From Bittarella massiliensis (ex Durand et al. 2017) (lineage in GTDB: Bacteria > Bacillota > Clostridia > Oscillospirales > Ruminococcaceae), in the NCBI RefSeq assembly GCF_017566145.1, contig NZ_JABFCL010000002.1:365712-429711 (forward strand): a stretch of 64,000 nt of DNA, given 5' to 3'. Positions 25,645 to 33,179 of the stretch are shown here, in pieces (the stretch's first letter is position 1; each line of letters begins with the position of its first letter). The notes under the pieces were generated by a model. It ran no database searches. It saw nothing but the letters and a program-made list of their open reading frames with translations, and had not been told where the DNA came from. The position numbers and the translations under genes were made by a program.

Positions 25645-26790
25645 GTGCCGAGAGAACACTATTTGGACAACAGCGCCACCACCCAGGTTTGGCCCGAGGT
25701 GGGCGACCTGGTGCGGGAGGTGCTGGTGGAGCGGTACGGGAACCCCTCCTCCCTCCACTCCAAGGGGCTGGAGGCGGAACTGCTCATGAAGGCGGCGGCC
25801 GCCGACCTGGCCCGCATTTTAAACTGTGCGCCGGAGGAGCTCTACTTCACTTCCGGTGGCACCGAGGCCAACAACTGGGCTATCCTCTCGGGGTACGAGA
25901 GCCGCCGGCGGCGGGCGACGGGGGTCATCACCACCGCCTTTGAGCACTCCTCGGTGCTGGAGCCGGTGCAGTACCTGGCCGAGCGCCAGGGGGCCCAGGC
26001 GGTCTTTGTCACCCCCGACAGCGAGGGGCATATCCGCCCGGCCGACGTGCTGGAACAGGTGGATGAAAACACCGCCTTGGTCAGCTTGATGGCGGTCAAC
26101 AACGAGATCGGCACCGTTCTGCCCATCCAGGCCTTGACTGCCGCCATCAAAAAGAAGGCCCCCAAGGCCCTGGTCCACTGCGACGGGGTGCAGGCCTTTG
26201 GCAAGCTGCCCATCAACCTAAAGGCCTGGGGGGTGGACCTCTTCACCTTCACCGGCCACAAGATTCACGCCCCCAAGGGGGTGGGCGCCCTCTACATCAA
26301 AAAGGGGGTGCACCTGCCCCCCTTGGTTCGGGGCGGCAAACAGCAGCGGGGGCTGCGCCCGGGGACCGAGAACGTGGCCTACGCCGCCGCCCTGGCCCTG
26401 GCGGCAAAGCGCTGCGCCAGGGACCGCGCCCGGAATATGGAGCGGGTCACCGCCCTGCGCGACCGGCTGCTGGCCTGGGCCGCGGCGGACGGCGGGGTGC
26501 AGATCAACTCCCCCCAGGACGCCCTGCCCTACATCGTCAACCTCTCGGTGCCGGGCTTTCGCAGCGAGACGTTGCTGCACTTTCTGGCCGAGCGGGGGGT
26601 CTATGTCTCCAGCGGGTCGGCCTGCGCCAAGGGCGGCCCCAGCCACGTGCTGGCGAGCATCGGCCTCTCGGGTCCCCGGGGGGACAGCGCCCTGCGGGTG
26701 AGCATGGACGCGGGGAATACAGAAGAGGACATCGACGCGCTCTGCGCCGGGATCGAAGCGGCCCGGCAGAGCCTGGTTGGGAGAAAATAG
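25645..26790 (+). CDS. Cysteine desulfurase (NifS/IscS family)
   Basis: A 381-residue PLP enzyme that releases sulfur from cysteine as a protein persulfide. GTG 25645 is preferred: GAGGAGG lies about 10 bases upstream and the protein then begins PREHYLDNSATT, as in the family. SGGTEANNWAI, CDGVQAFGKL and FTGHKIHAPKG with the PLP lysine Lys206 are present; the persulfide Cys327 lies in SSGSACAKGG. The short active-site loop suggests the NifS-like class that works with ThiI. thiI begins 3 bp after it. Confidence 0.93.
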   Translation: MPREHYLDNSATTQVWPEVGDLVREVLVERYGNPSSLHSKGLEAELLMKAAAADLARILNCAPEELYFTSGGTEANNWAILSGYESRRRRATGVITTAFEHSSVLEPVQYLAERQGAQAVFVTPDSEGHIRPADVLEQVDENTALVSLMAVNNEIGTVLPIQALTAAIKKKAPKALVHCDGVQAFGKLPINLKAWGVDLFTFTGHKIHAPKGVGALYIKKGVHLPPLVRGGKQQRGLRPGTENVAYAAALALAAKRCARDRARNMERVTALRDRLLAWAAADGGVQINSPQDALPYIVNLSVPGFRSETLLHFLAERGVYVSSGSACAKGGPSHVLASIGLSGPRGDSALRVSMDAGNTEEDIDALCAGIEAARQSLVGRK

Positions 26791-26793
26791 AGT

Positions 26794-27966
26794 TTGAAAG
26801 AGATCATTTTGTTAAAGTACGGGGAGATCGCCCTCAAGGGCCTCAACAAGCAGAGCTTTGAGTCGGTCCTCCTGAAAAACGTCCGCCACCGGCTGCGGCT
26901 GCTGGGGCGCTTTGAGACCCGGGCCGCCCAATCCACCATTGTGGTGGAGCCGCTGGAGGAGTGCGACCTGGACCTGGTGGAGGAGCGGTTGAGCCACGTC
27001 TTCGGCATCTCCACCATCACCCGGGCCGCCGTCGCCCAAAAGGAGATGGGGGACATCGCCCGGGTGGCGCTGGAATACCTGGCCGACAGCCTGCCCCTGG
27101 TCTCCACCTTCAAGGTGGAGGCCAAGCGCTCGGACAAGACCTTCCCCCTCAAGACCCCCCAGATCTGCGAGGAGATCGGCGGCCTGCTGCTGGAGCGATT
27201 TGACAACCTGTCGGTGGATCTGCACGACCCCGAGTACCGGGTGGTGGTGGAGGTGCGCGACTTTGGCGCCTACGTCCACGGGGTGGCCCACAAAGCCGCC
27301 GGGGGGATGCCGGTGGGCTCCTCGGGGATGGGGATGCTGATGCTCTCGGGCGGCATCGACTCCCCGGTGGCCGGCTACATGATGGCCAAGCGGGGGGTAC
27401 AGCTGTGCTGCATCCACTTCGAGAGCCCTCCCTACACCAGCGAGCGGGCCAAGCTGAAGGTGCTGACTCTGGCCGACAAGATGACCGAGTACTGCAACAC
27501 CTTCGAGGTGCACGTGGTCCCCTTCACCCGCATTCAGGAGGAGATCAAGCGCAGCTGCAAGGAGGAGTACTTCACCGTCATCATGCGGCGGGTGATGATG
27601 ATGGTGGCCAACCGGGTGGCAAAGGCCCGGGGCTGCGGGGCCATCATCACCGGGGAGAGCCTGGCCCAGGTGGCCAGCCAGACCATGCAGGCCATCGGCT
27701 GCACCGACGCGGCCAGCGAGCTGCCGGTTTTGCGCCCCCTCATCGGGATGGACAAGTTGGAGATCGTGGACATCGCCCGCAAAATCGACACCTTCGAGAC
27801 CTCCATCCTCCCCTATGAGGACTGCTGCACCGTCTTTACCCCCCGGCACCCCAAGACCCGGCCGGTGCTGGAACAGATCGTCCGGGAAGAGGAGAAGCTG
27901 GATTTGGAGCCCCTCATCGAAGAGGCCGTCTCCGGCACCGAAAAACTGGTGGCCATCCTGCGGTAG
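26794..27966 (+). CDS. thiI: tRNA 4-thiouridine synthetase ThiI
   Basis: A 390-residue enzyme that adenylates and thiolates uridine 8 of tRNA. A TTG start follows GGGAGAAAA, only 3 bp after the desulfurase gene that would supply its sulfur. The N-terminal ferredoxin-like/THUMP region (residues ~1-165) begins ILLKYGEIALKGLN. The PP-loop ATPase is LSGGIDSPVAGYMMAKRG, with ITGESLAQVASQT and LRPLIGMDKLEI downstream. The rhodanese domain found in some ThiI proteins is absent, as usual in Firmicutes. Confidence 0.94.
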   Translation: MKEIILLKYGEIALKGLNKQSFESVLLKNVRHRLRLLGRFETRAAQSTIVVEPLEECDLDLVEERLSHVFGISTITRAAVAQKEMGDIARVALEYLADSLPLVSTFKVEAKRSDKTFPLKTPQICEEIGGLLLERFDNLSVDLHDPEYRVVVEVRDFGAYVHGVAHKAAGGMPVGSSGMGMLMLSGGIDSPVAGYMMAKRGVQLCCIHFESPPYTSERAKLKVLTLADKMTEYCNTFEVHVVPFTRIQEEIKRSCKEEYFTVIMRRVMMMVANRVAKARGCGAIITGESLAQVASQTMQAIGCTDAASELPVLRPLIGMDKLEIVDIARKIDTFETSILPYEDCCTVFTPRHPKTRPVLEQIVREEEKLDLEPLIEEAVSGTEKLVAILR

Positions 27967-27998
27967 GACACCGAGAGAGAAAAAGGGGGAAACCACAC

Positions 27999-30914
27999 GT
28001 GAAAGCAGAAATCATCTGCGTCGGCACCGAGCTGCTGCTGGGCGACATCGTCAACACCAACGCCCGCTACCTCTCCCGCCAGCTGGCCAAGCTGGGCATT
28101 GACATGTACTACCAGAGCGTGGTGGGGGACAACAGCGCCCGGCTGTTGGAGGCGCTCAAACAGGCCCTCTCCCGCAGCGAGCTGATCCTCTTCATCGGCG
28201 GGCTGGGGCCCACCAAGGACGACCTCACCAAGGAGACTGTCTGCGGCGCCCTGGGGCTGGAGATGGAGATTCACCAGCCCTCCCTGGACAAGATCAAGGA
28301 GTATTACGCCCACCTCTGCGCCCAGATGACCGAGAACAACGTCAAACAGGCCTTGGTCCCCAAGGGGGCGGAGGTCTTTGAAAACCACCACGGCTCGGCC
28401 CCGGGCTGCGCCATCCACAAGGGGAACCAGTACATTGTGATGCTGCCCGGCCCCCCCTCGGAATTTGAGCCGATGGTGGACGAGTGGGTGGTCCCCTACC
28501 TGCAGTCGGTCACCGGCTGTACCATCTGGTCCACCACCCTGCGGGAGTTCGGCATCGGCGAGTCCCTTTTGGAGACCAAGATCGACGACCTGCTGCAGGG
28601 GCAAAACCCCACCGCCGCCGTCTACGCCAAGGAGGGCGAGGTGGAGATGCGCATCACCGCCAAGGCCGCCAGTGAAGAGGAGGCGAAGTCCCTCTGCGCC
28701 GGAGTGGCGGAGGAGATGAAGACCCGCCTGGGCGACGCGGTCTACGGCCAGGATGTGGAGAGCCTGCAGGAGGCGGTGGTGGCCGCCCTCAAGGAGAAAA
28801 AACTCACCCTGGCCACCGCCGAGTCCTGCACCGGTGGCCTCATGAGCCAGCGGATCACCCAGGTCCCCGGCGCCTCGGAAGTGTTCGGCTTTGGCGCCGC
28901 CACCTATGCCGATTTTGCCAAGCAAAACACCCTGGGCATCCGCCGCAGCTACTTCAAAAAGTACGGCGCGGTCAGCGAACAGGTGGCCTGCCGCATGGCC
29001 CTGGGGGCCCGCCGGCGGGGACACAGCGACATCGGGGTGGGGATCACCGGGGTGGCCGGCCCCGACAGCGATGACCGGGGCAACCCGGTGGGCACCGTAT
29101 ACATAGCCGCCGCCTTTGGCAAACAGCTCTACGCGCGCAAGCTGGAACTGAAAAACGGCAATACCTCCCGCGAGAAGATTCGCCACCTGGCCTGCATGCA
29201 CGCCCTCGACCTGGTGCGCCGTCTGGCCCTGGGGCTGGACCTGTCGGCCTACACCACCTACAAGATCGCCAGCTACACCCGGGGCGACCGGGCGGTGCGG
29301 GCCCTGGACGGGGTGCGGGTGCTGGCCTTCTACCTGGCCCTCTGTGTCTTTATCGGCTCTTTGACCCTGGTGGGGCAGTACCTCTACGAGGGGTGGCAGA
29401 ACAAAAGCAAAAACAGCGAGCTCACCAGCCTCTATACCTCCGGCGCCGACGTGGAGGTGGAACTGCCCGAGGGCTATCTCGACGACTACAAGGCCCTCTA
29501 CCTGAAAAACAGGGAGGTGGCGGGCTGGATCAAGGTGCCCAACACCCAGATCGACTACCCCATCGTCCAGACCACCGACAACAGCTTCTATTTGAAAAAC
29601 GACTTTTTCAAGGAGTACTCCAAATACGGCACCCTCTTTTTCGATTACCGCAACGACCTGAAAAACCCCGCCGAAAACCTGGTCATCTACGGCCACAATA
29701 TGAAGGACAGCCAGATGTTCGGCGACCTGACCAAATTTCGGGATTTGGAGTTTTACAAGGCCAATCCGGTCTTTGAGATGGACACCGTCTACGAAAAGTC
29801 CCAGTACAAGGTGCTGGCCATCTTCACCGCCAACACCGAGCCCAGCCAGGGCGAGGTGTTTGACTACTACAACTCCTTGAGCTTCCTCACCGAGGAGGGG
29901 TTTGACGAGTTTGTGGACCAGATCACCAGCCGCTCCCTGATCGAGACCCCGGTGGATGCCCAGTACGGCGACACCCTGGTCACCCTCTCTACCTGCCTCT
30001 ACGACTACGACGGCCAGCGGTTGGTGCTGGTGGGCCGCAAGGTCAGGGAGGGGGAGGACGCCGCAGTGGATGTGGAACAGGCCCAGAAAAACCCCAGCCC
30101 GGTGCAGCCCAAACTCTATCAAAATGGGGACCTGGCCTCGGTGGATTTGAACACCGACCTCTCCCACCTGACCCAGACCCAGGTGAGCAAGCCCACCCCC
30201 GGCGGCAGTTCCAGCGCCCCCGCCCACTCCGGCGGGCAGGGGAGCGCCTCCGCCGAACCCGCTGTCCCGGCGGACGGCAGTTCTTCCAGCGCCTCTTCCA
30301 ATGCCTCGTCGGGGGGCAGCTCGTCCTCCTCCAGCGCCCCTTCCGGGGGCGGCAGCTCTTCCTCCGCCGGCAGTTCCCAGCCCGAGGAGGAGCCGGAGCA
30401 GCAGATTCCCCAGAGCATCTACGGCCTGAGCATCATGGGCGAGAGCGCCCTCACCGCCGATCAGCTGGCGGCCTATGTGCTGGCAAACAACCCCTCCCCC
30501 CAGCTCAACTGTTCGGTCAAAGAGTTGGCCAGCTACTTTTTGAGCGAGGGGAGGGCTGAGGGGGTGCGGGGGGACATCGCCTTCTGCCAGGCCATTCACG
30601 AGACGGGATTCTTTCGCTTCACCGGCGATGTGAAGTGGACCCAAAACAACTACGGCGGCCTGGGGGCCACCGGGGGCGGCGAGCCGGGTCTCTCCTTCGA
30701 CAGCCCCCGCATCGGGGCGCGGGCCAACATTCAGCACCTGAAGGGGTATGGCTCCACCGCCCCCCTCAATCAGGCCTGCGTCGACCCGCGGTACAAGTAC
30801 ATCTCCCCCAAGGGAAAAGCTCCCCTGTGGGAAAACCTGGCCGGCACCTGGGCGGCCGACCGGAGTTATGCCTCCAAACTCAACAGCCACTACCAGCGGG
30901 CGCTGCAGTACTAA
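27999..30914 (+). CDS. CinA + class B sortase + glucosaminidase fusion protein
   Basis: A single uninterrupted frame of 971 residues from GTG 27999 (AGGGGG upstream). Residues 1-412 are a full-length CinA (IICVGTELLLGDIVNTNARY, the MoaB-like domain, then the nicotinamide-nucleotide amidase region TAESCTGGLMSQ and GVGITGVAGPDS). Residues ~440-462 are one transmembrane helix. Residues ~485-690 are a class B sortase (KVPNTQIDYPIVQ, YGHNM with His566, TLSTC with Cys666, Arg674). A Ser-rich linker (~730-800) precedes a GH73-like glucosaminidase domain (~810-971) with catalytic-type Glu868 in AIHETGFF. Topology fits: CinA inside, the rest outside. I see no Shine-Dalgarno site for a separate sortase gene at the junction. 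It is third in the operon with the desulfurase and thiI. Confidence 0.85.
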   Translation: MKAEIICVGTELLLGDIVNTNARYLSRQLAKLGIDMYYQSVVGDNSARLLEALKQALSRSELILFIGGLGPTKDDLTKETVCGALGLEMEIHQPSLDKIKEYYAHLCAQMTENNVKQALVPKGAEVFENHHGSAPGCAIHKGNQYIVMLPGPPSEFEPMVDEWVVPYLQSVTGCTIWSTTLREFGIGESLLETKIDDLLQGQNPTAAVYAKEGEVEMRITAKAASEEEAKSLCAGVAEEMKTRLGDAVYGQDVESLQEAVVAALKEKKLTLATAESCTGGLMSQRITQVPGASEVFGFGAATYADFAKQNTLGIRRSYFKKYGAVSEQVACRMALGARRRGHSDIGVGITGVAGPDSDDRGNPVGTVYIAAAFGKQLYARKLELKNGNTSREKIRHLACMHALDLVRRLALGLDLSAYTTYKIASYTRGDRAVRALDGVRVLAFYLALCVFIGSLTLVGQYLYEGWQNKSKNSELTSLYTSGADVEVELPEGYLDDYKALYLKNREVAGWIKVPNTQIDYPIVQTTDNSFYLKNDFFKEYSKYGTLFFDYRNDLKNPAENLVIYGHNMKDSQMFGDLTKFRDLEFYKANPVFEMDTVYEKSQYKVLAIFTANTEPSQGEVFDYYNSLSFLTEEGFDEFVDQITSRSLIETPVDAQYGDTLVTLSTCLYDYDGQRLVLVGRKVREGEDAAVDVEQAQKNPSPVQPKLYQNGDLASVDLNTDLSHLTQTQVSKPTPGGSSSAPAHSGGQGSASAEPAVPADGSSSSASSNASSGGSSSSSSAPSGGGSSSSAGSSQPEEEPEQQIPQSIYGLSIMGESALTADQLAAYVLANNPSPQLNCSVKELASYFLSEGRAEGVRGDIAFCQAIHETGFFRFTGDVKWTQNNYGGLGATGGGEPGLSFDSPRIGARANIQHLKGYGSTAPLNQACVDPRYKYISPKGKAPLWENLAGTWAADRSYASKLNSHYQRALQY

Positions 30915-31117
30915 AACAGCATAGAAATTGTGCGGCGGGACCGGGCAGAAAGCCCGGCCCCGCCTGATGCAAAAAGGAAGAACGCCGATTGGGGCGAGCG
31001 GCTTTCGCCAGGGAGACCCCGGCGGTTTTGCCGCGTTTGTCCAGTGCCAACGCTTTCCCTAGAGTCCCTTTTGGGCGCTCTGTCCATAAACAAATCTGCC
31101 CTTTTGTCGCAGTTGTC

Positions 31118-31154
31118 AAAACGCGCCCCCCGCTCTTGTCAGGGGGCGCGTTTT
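31118..31154. terminator. Bidirectional-type hairpin overlapping the next promoter
   Basis: AAAACGCGCCCCC (31118-31130) pairs perfectly with GGGGGCGCGTTTT (31142-31154). The A-run and T-run on its two sides make it terminator-like in both directions. The right arm lies inside the spacer of the amidohydrolase promoter. The preceding ~200 bp (30915-31117) hold nothing I recognise. Confidence 0.6.
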
Positions 31155-31164
31155 ATGCTATACT
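31136..31164 (+). promoter_or_regulatory. Promoter of the amidohydrolase gene
   Basis: TTGTCA (31136-31141), 17 bp, TATACT (31159-31164). The -35 lies in the loop of the hairpin at 31118-31154 and the spacer contains its right arm. Confidence 0.65.
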
Positions 31165-31209
31165 AAAACAGGATTTGTCAGAATGAACACCAGAAGGGGG
31201 ATTTCTATC

Positions 31210-32556
31210 GTGAGCAAAACACTCATCAAAAACGGCATGATCATCACCGTGGACGGGGATGACCGGGTGTTGGACAGGGGCTACCTGGTCATCGAGGGCA
31301 ACAAGATCGCCGAGATCGGCGCAGGGGACTACCAGGGCGAGGCCGACTGCGTGGTGGACGCGGCCGGCAAGGCCGTTCTCCCCGGCATTGTGGACGCCCA
31401 CTCCCACGTGGCGGGCAGCCTCTTCAAAGCCCTCACCGAGGACCCGGAAAACGGCTTTTACGGCCTCTCCCTCCCCATGGAGGGCCAGCTGACGCCCGAG
31501 ACCACCTACCATCTCTCCCTGCTGGGGGCGGTGGAGCAGATGAAGGCGGGCATCACCTGCACCAACGACATCTACCACTACATGGATCGGGTCACCCAGG
31601 CCTTTTATGACATCGGCATGCGGGCGGTGGTCAGCCAGAACATCGTCGACGTGGACATTGCCGCCCTGCGCTACGACGACTACACCCGCTACCCCAAGAT
31701 GGGGCAGGATTTTGTGGAGCAGAACATCCGCCTGATCGAGGACTGGAACGGCAAGGACGACGGCCGCATCACCTGCCGCTTCGGCCCCCACGCCACCGAC
31801 ACCGTCTCGCTGGAACTGGCCAAGCAGATCGTCGAGTTGGGCGAGAAGTACGGGGTGGGCTTTCACACCCACATCTCCCAGTCCCCCCGCGAGGCAAAGT
31901 ACGTGCAGGAGACCTATGGCTTCAGCTGCCTGGGCTACCTCAAGGAGAGCGGCCTGCTGGGCGAGCACCTGATGGGCGCCCACTGCATCTACATTGACGA
32001 CGACGATGTGAAGATGCTGGCCGAGAGCCGCACCCCCATGCTCCACTGCGCCGAGATGCTGGGCAAGCGGGGCCATGTGCCCCCGGTTAAGCGGATGTTT
32101 GACGAGGGCGTCCGCCTGATTCTGGGCACCGACTGGGTCACCCAGGACTGCTGGACCAACATGCGCGCCGCCATCTCCATGGACCGGATGGCCGGCTGTA
32201 CGGTGCACGACATGAACGCCAAAAAGGCGCTGCGCAAATCCACCATCGAGCCGGCAGAGGCCCTGGGCCTGGGCGACAAGATCGGTTCGCTGGAGGCGGG
32301 CAAACAGGCAGACGTCATCCTCGTCGACCTGCAGAGCCCCAACCTGACCCCCATGTTCGACGACCCGGTGGCCACCCTGGTCTACAACGCCAACCGGCAC
32401 GACGTCTGCGACGTGATGATCGCCGGCCGTTGGACGGTGCGGGATCACCTCCTCAAGACCGCCGAGGAGAGGGAGATTCTCGCCAACGGGCAGAAGATCG
32501 CCAACGAGATTTACCAGGCCCACCTGGCCAGCAAGAACGCCGACTGGAACCACTGA
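31210..32556 (+). CDS. Amidohydrolase of the SAH-deaminase/chlorohydrolase group
   Basis: A 448-residue metal-dependent hydrolase. GTG 31210 is preferred over the ATG at 31183 because AGAAGGGGG lies before it and the protein then begins SKTLIKNGMIITVDGDD. The metal site is visible: GIVDAHSHVAG, HTHISQSPRE, GAHCIYID and GTDWVTQD. Such enzymes deaminate S-adenosylhomocysteine, methylthioadenosine, guanine-like bases or related heterocycles. The His/Asp set is complete but the substrate cannot be fixed. A paralogue lies at 39598-40935. It is a single gene with its own promoter and terminator. Confidence 0.85.
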   Translation: MSKTLIKNGMIITVDGDDRVLDRGYLVIEGNKIAEIGAGDYQGEADCVVDAAGKAVLPGIVDAHSHVAGSLFKALTEDPENGFYGLSLPMEGQLTPETTYHLSLLGAVEQMKAGITCTNDIYHYMDRVTQAFYDIGMRAVVSQNIVDVDIAALRYDDYTRYPKMGQDFVEQNIRLIEDWNGKDDGRITCRFGPHATDTVSLELAKQIVELGEKYGVGFHTHISQSPREAKYVQETYGFSCLGYLKESGLLGEHLMGAHCIYIDDDDVKMLAESRTPMLHCAEMLGKRGHVPPVKRMFDEGVRLILGTDWVTQDCWTNMRAAISMDRMAGCTVHDMNAKKALRKSTIEPAEALGLGDKIGSLEAGKQADVILVDLQSPNLTPMFDDPVATLVYNANRHDVCDVMIAGRWTVRDHLLKTAEEREILANGQKIANEIYQAHLASKNADWNH

Positions 32557-32624
32557 CGGCAGCCGCCTGTGAGGATTTTGTGAATTTTTAGCTGCTCCAG
32601 GCGCAGCGTCAGTCGAGGAAACAA

Positions 32625-32657
32625 CAACAGCCGCCCCTTAGGGCGGCTGTTGCCTTT
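32625..32657 (+). terminator. Rho-independent terminator
   Basis: CAACAGCCGCCC-CTTA-GGGCGGCTGTTG followed by CCTTT. Confidence 0.75.
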
Positions 32658-32659
32658 CT

Positions 32660-32985
32660 GTTCGGCGATCTTTACAGGCCCTTGCCGTGCAATACCGTTC
32701 CATCCTTAGCGGTCATACCATTTGTGATCAATTCGTCGCAGGTACCCTCAAAGATGGAAAAATCACCGTCAGCGCCGTTGCCGCAGATATAGGGGATGCC
32801 GGCTGCACAGGCGCAGTTGAAGGAGTTAACCCTATCTGTTCTAGGCCAGCGCCGTGGTTTCACTGCCCGGCCTGATACTGTGCCCAATGTGCTCTATCCC
32901 TGCTGCCAACCTTGAAGCGGCTGTGGAAAAGGGTCGCATGCCTTGGTATGGCAAGGACCTTTTTGAGGAGGCGCACTGTTTTTTC
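32660..32985. pseudogene. Possible gene remnants, not identified
   Basis: On the minus strand (32887-32672) a short frame reads like a protein C-terminus (CACAAGIPYICGNGADGDF, then DELITNGMTAKDGTVLHGK). On the plus strand (about 32889-32975) another reads IPAANLEAAVEKGRMPWYG. Neither is complete and I recognise no family, so these look like decayed fragments. The low confidence reflects that both could be chance frames. Confidence 0.3.
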
Positions 32986-33015
32986 TTGCTATCTCGTATC
33001 TTTTTGTGCTAAAAT
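32986..33015 (+). promoter_or_regulatory. Promoter of the surface-protein leader, copy 2
   Basis: TTGCTA (32986-32991), 18 bp, TAAAAT (33010-33015) with TG-n before it. It is homologous in sequence and position to the promoter at 8731-8739. Confidence 0.6.
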
Positions 33016-33031
33016 GACTTTAAAAGGATAG

Positions 33032-33141
33032 TTTTTCTTTCGGCGACGCAATCTCTTCTTTTCTGAAAAAAATGGGCTGGTCTGCTAACAACAGGCCGGC
33101 TTTTTTGTGCTTAACTTACAAAATAATCTGCCGAAAGAAAA
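33032..33141 (+). ncRNA. Structured 5' leader, copy 2
   Basis: TTTTCTTTCGGC (33033-33044) and its exact complement (33130-33141) enclose an A-run, a hairpin (GCTGGTCTG / CAGGCCGGC) and TTTTTT. It aligns along its length with 8747-8860. Paired positions differ between the copies while pairing is kept, which supports a functional RNA fold. It lies between the promoter and the ribosome site of the surface-protein gene. Confidence 0.55.
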
Positions 33142-33179
33142 TCTATACGTTACTGTTTTTACAAAAAGGAGGAGACAAG

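Noticed and set aside
27813..30890. 1025-codon minus-strand frame
   Set aside because: Antisense shadow of the cinA fusion; Val/Gly/His-rich low-complexity translation.
33032..33141. Cyclic-di-GMP-I riboswitch
   Set aside because: A GACGCAA string recalls that class, but the rest of the conserved core and the two-stem layout are missing.
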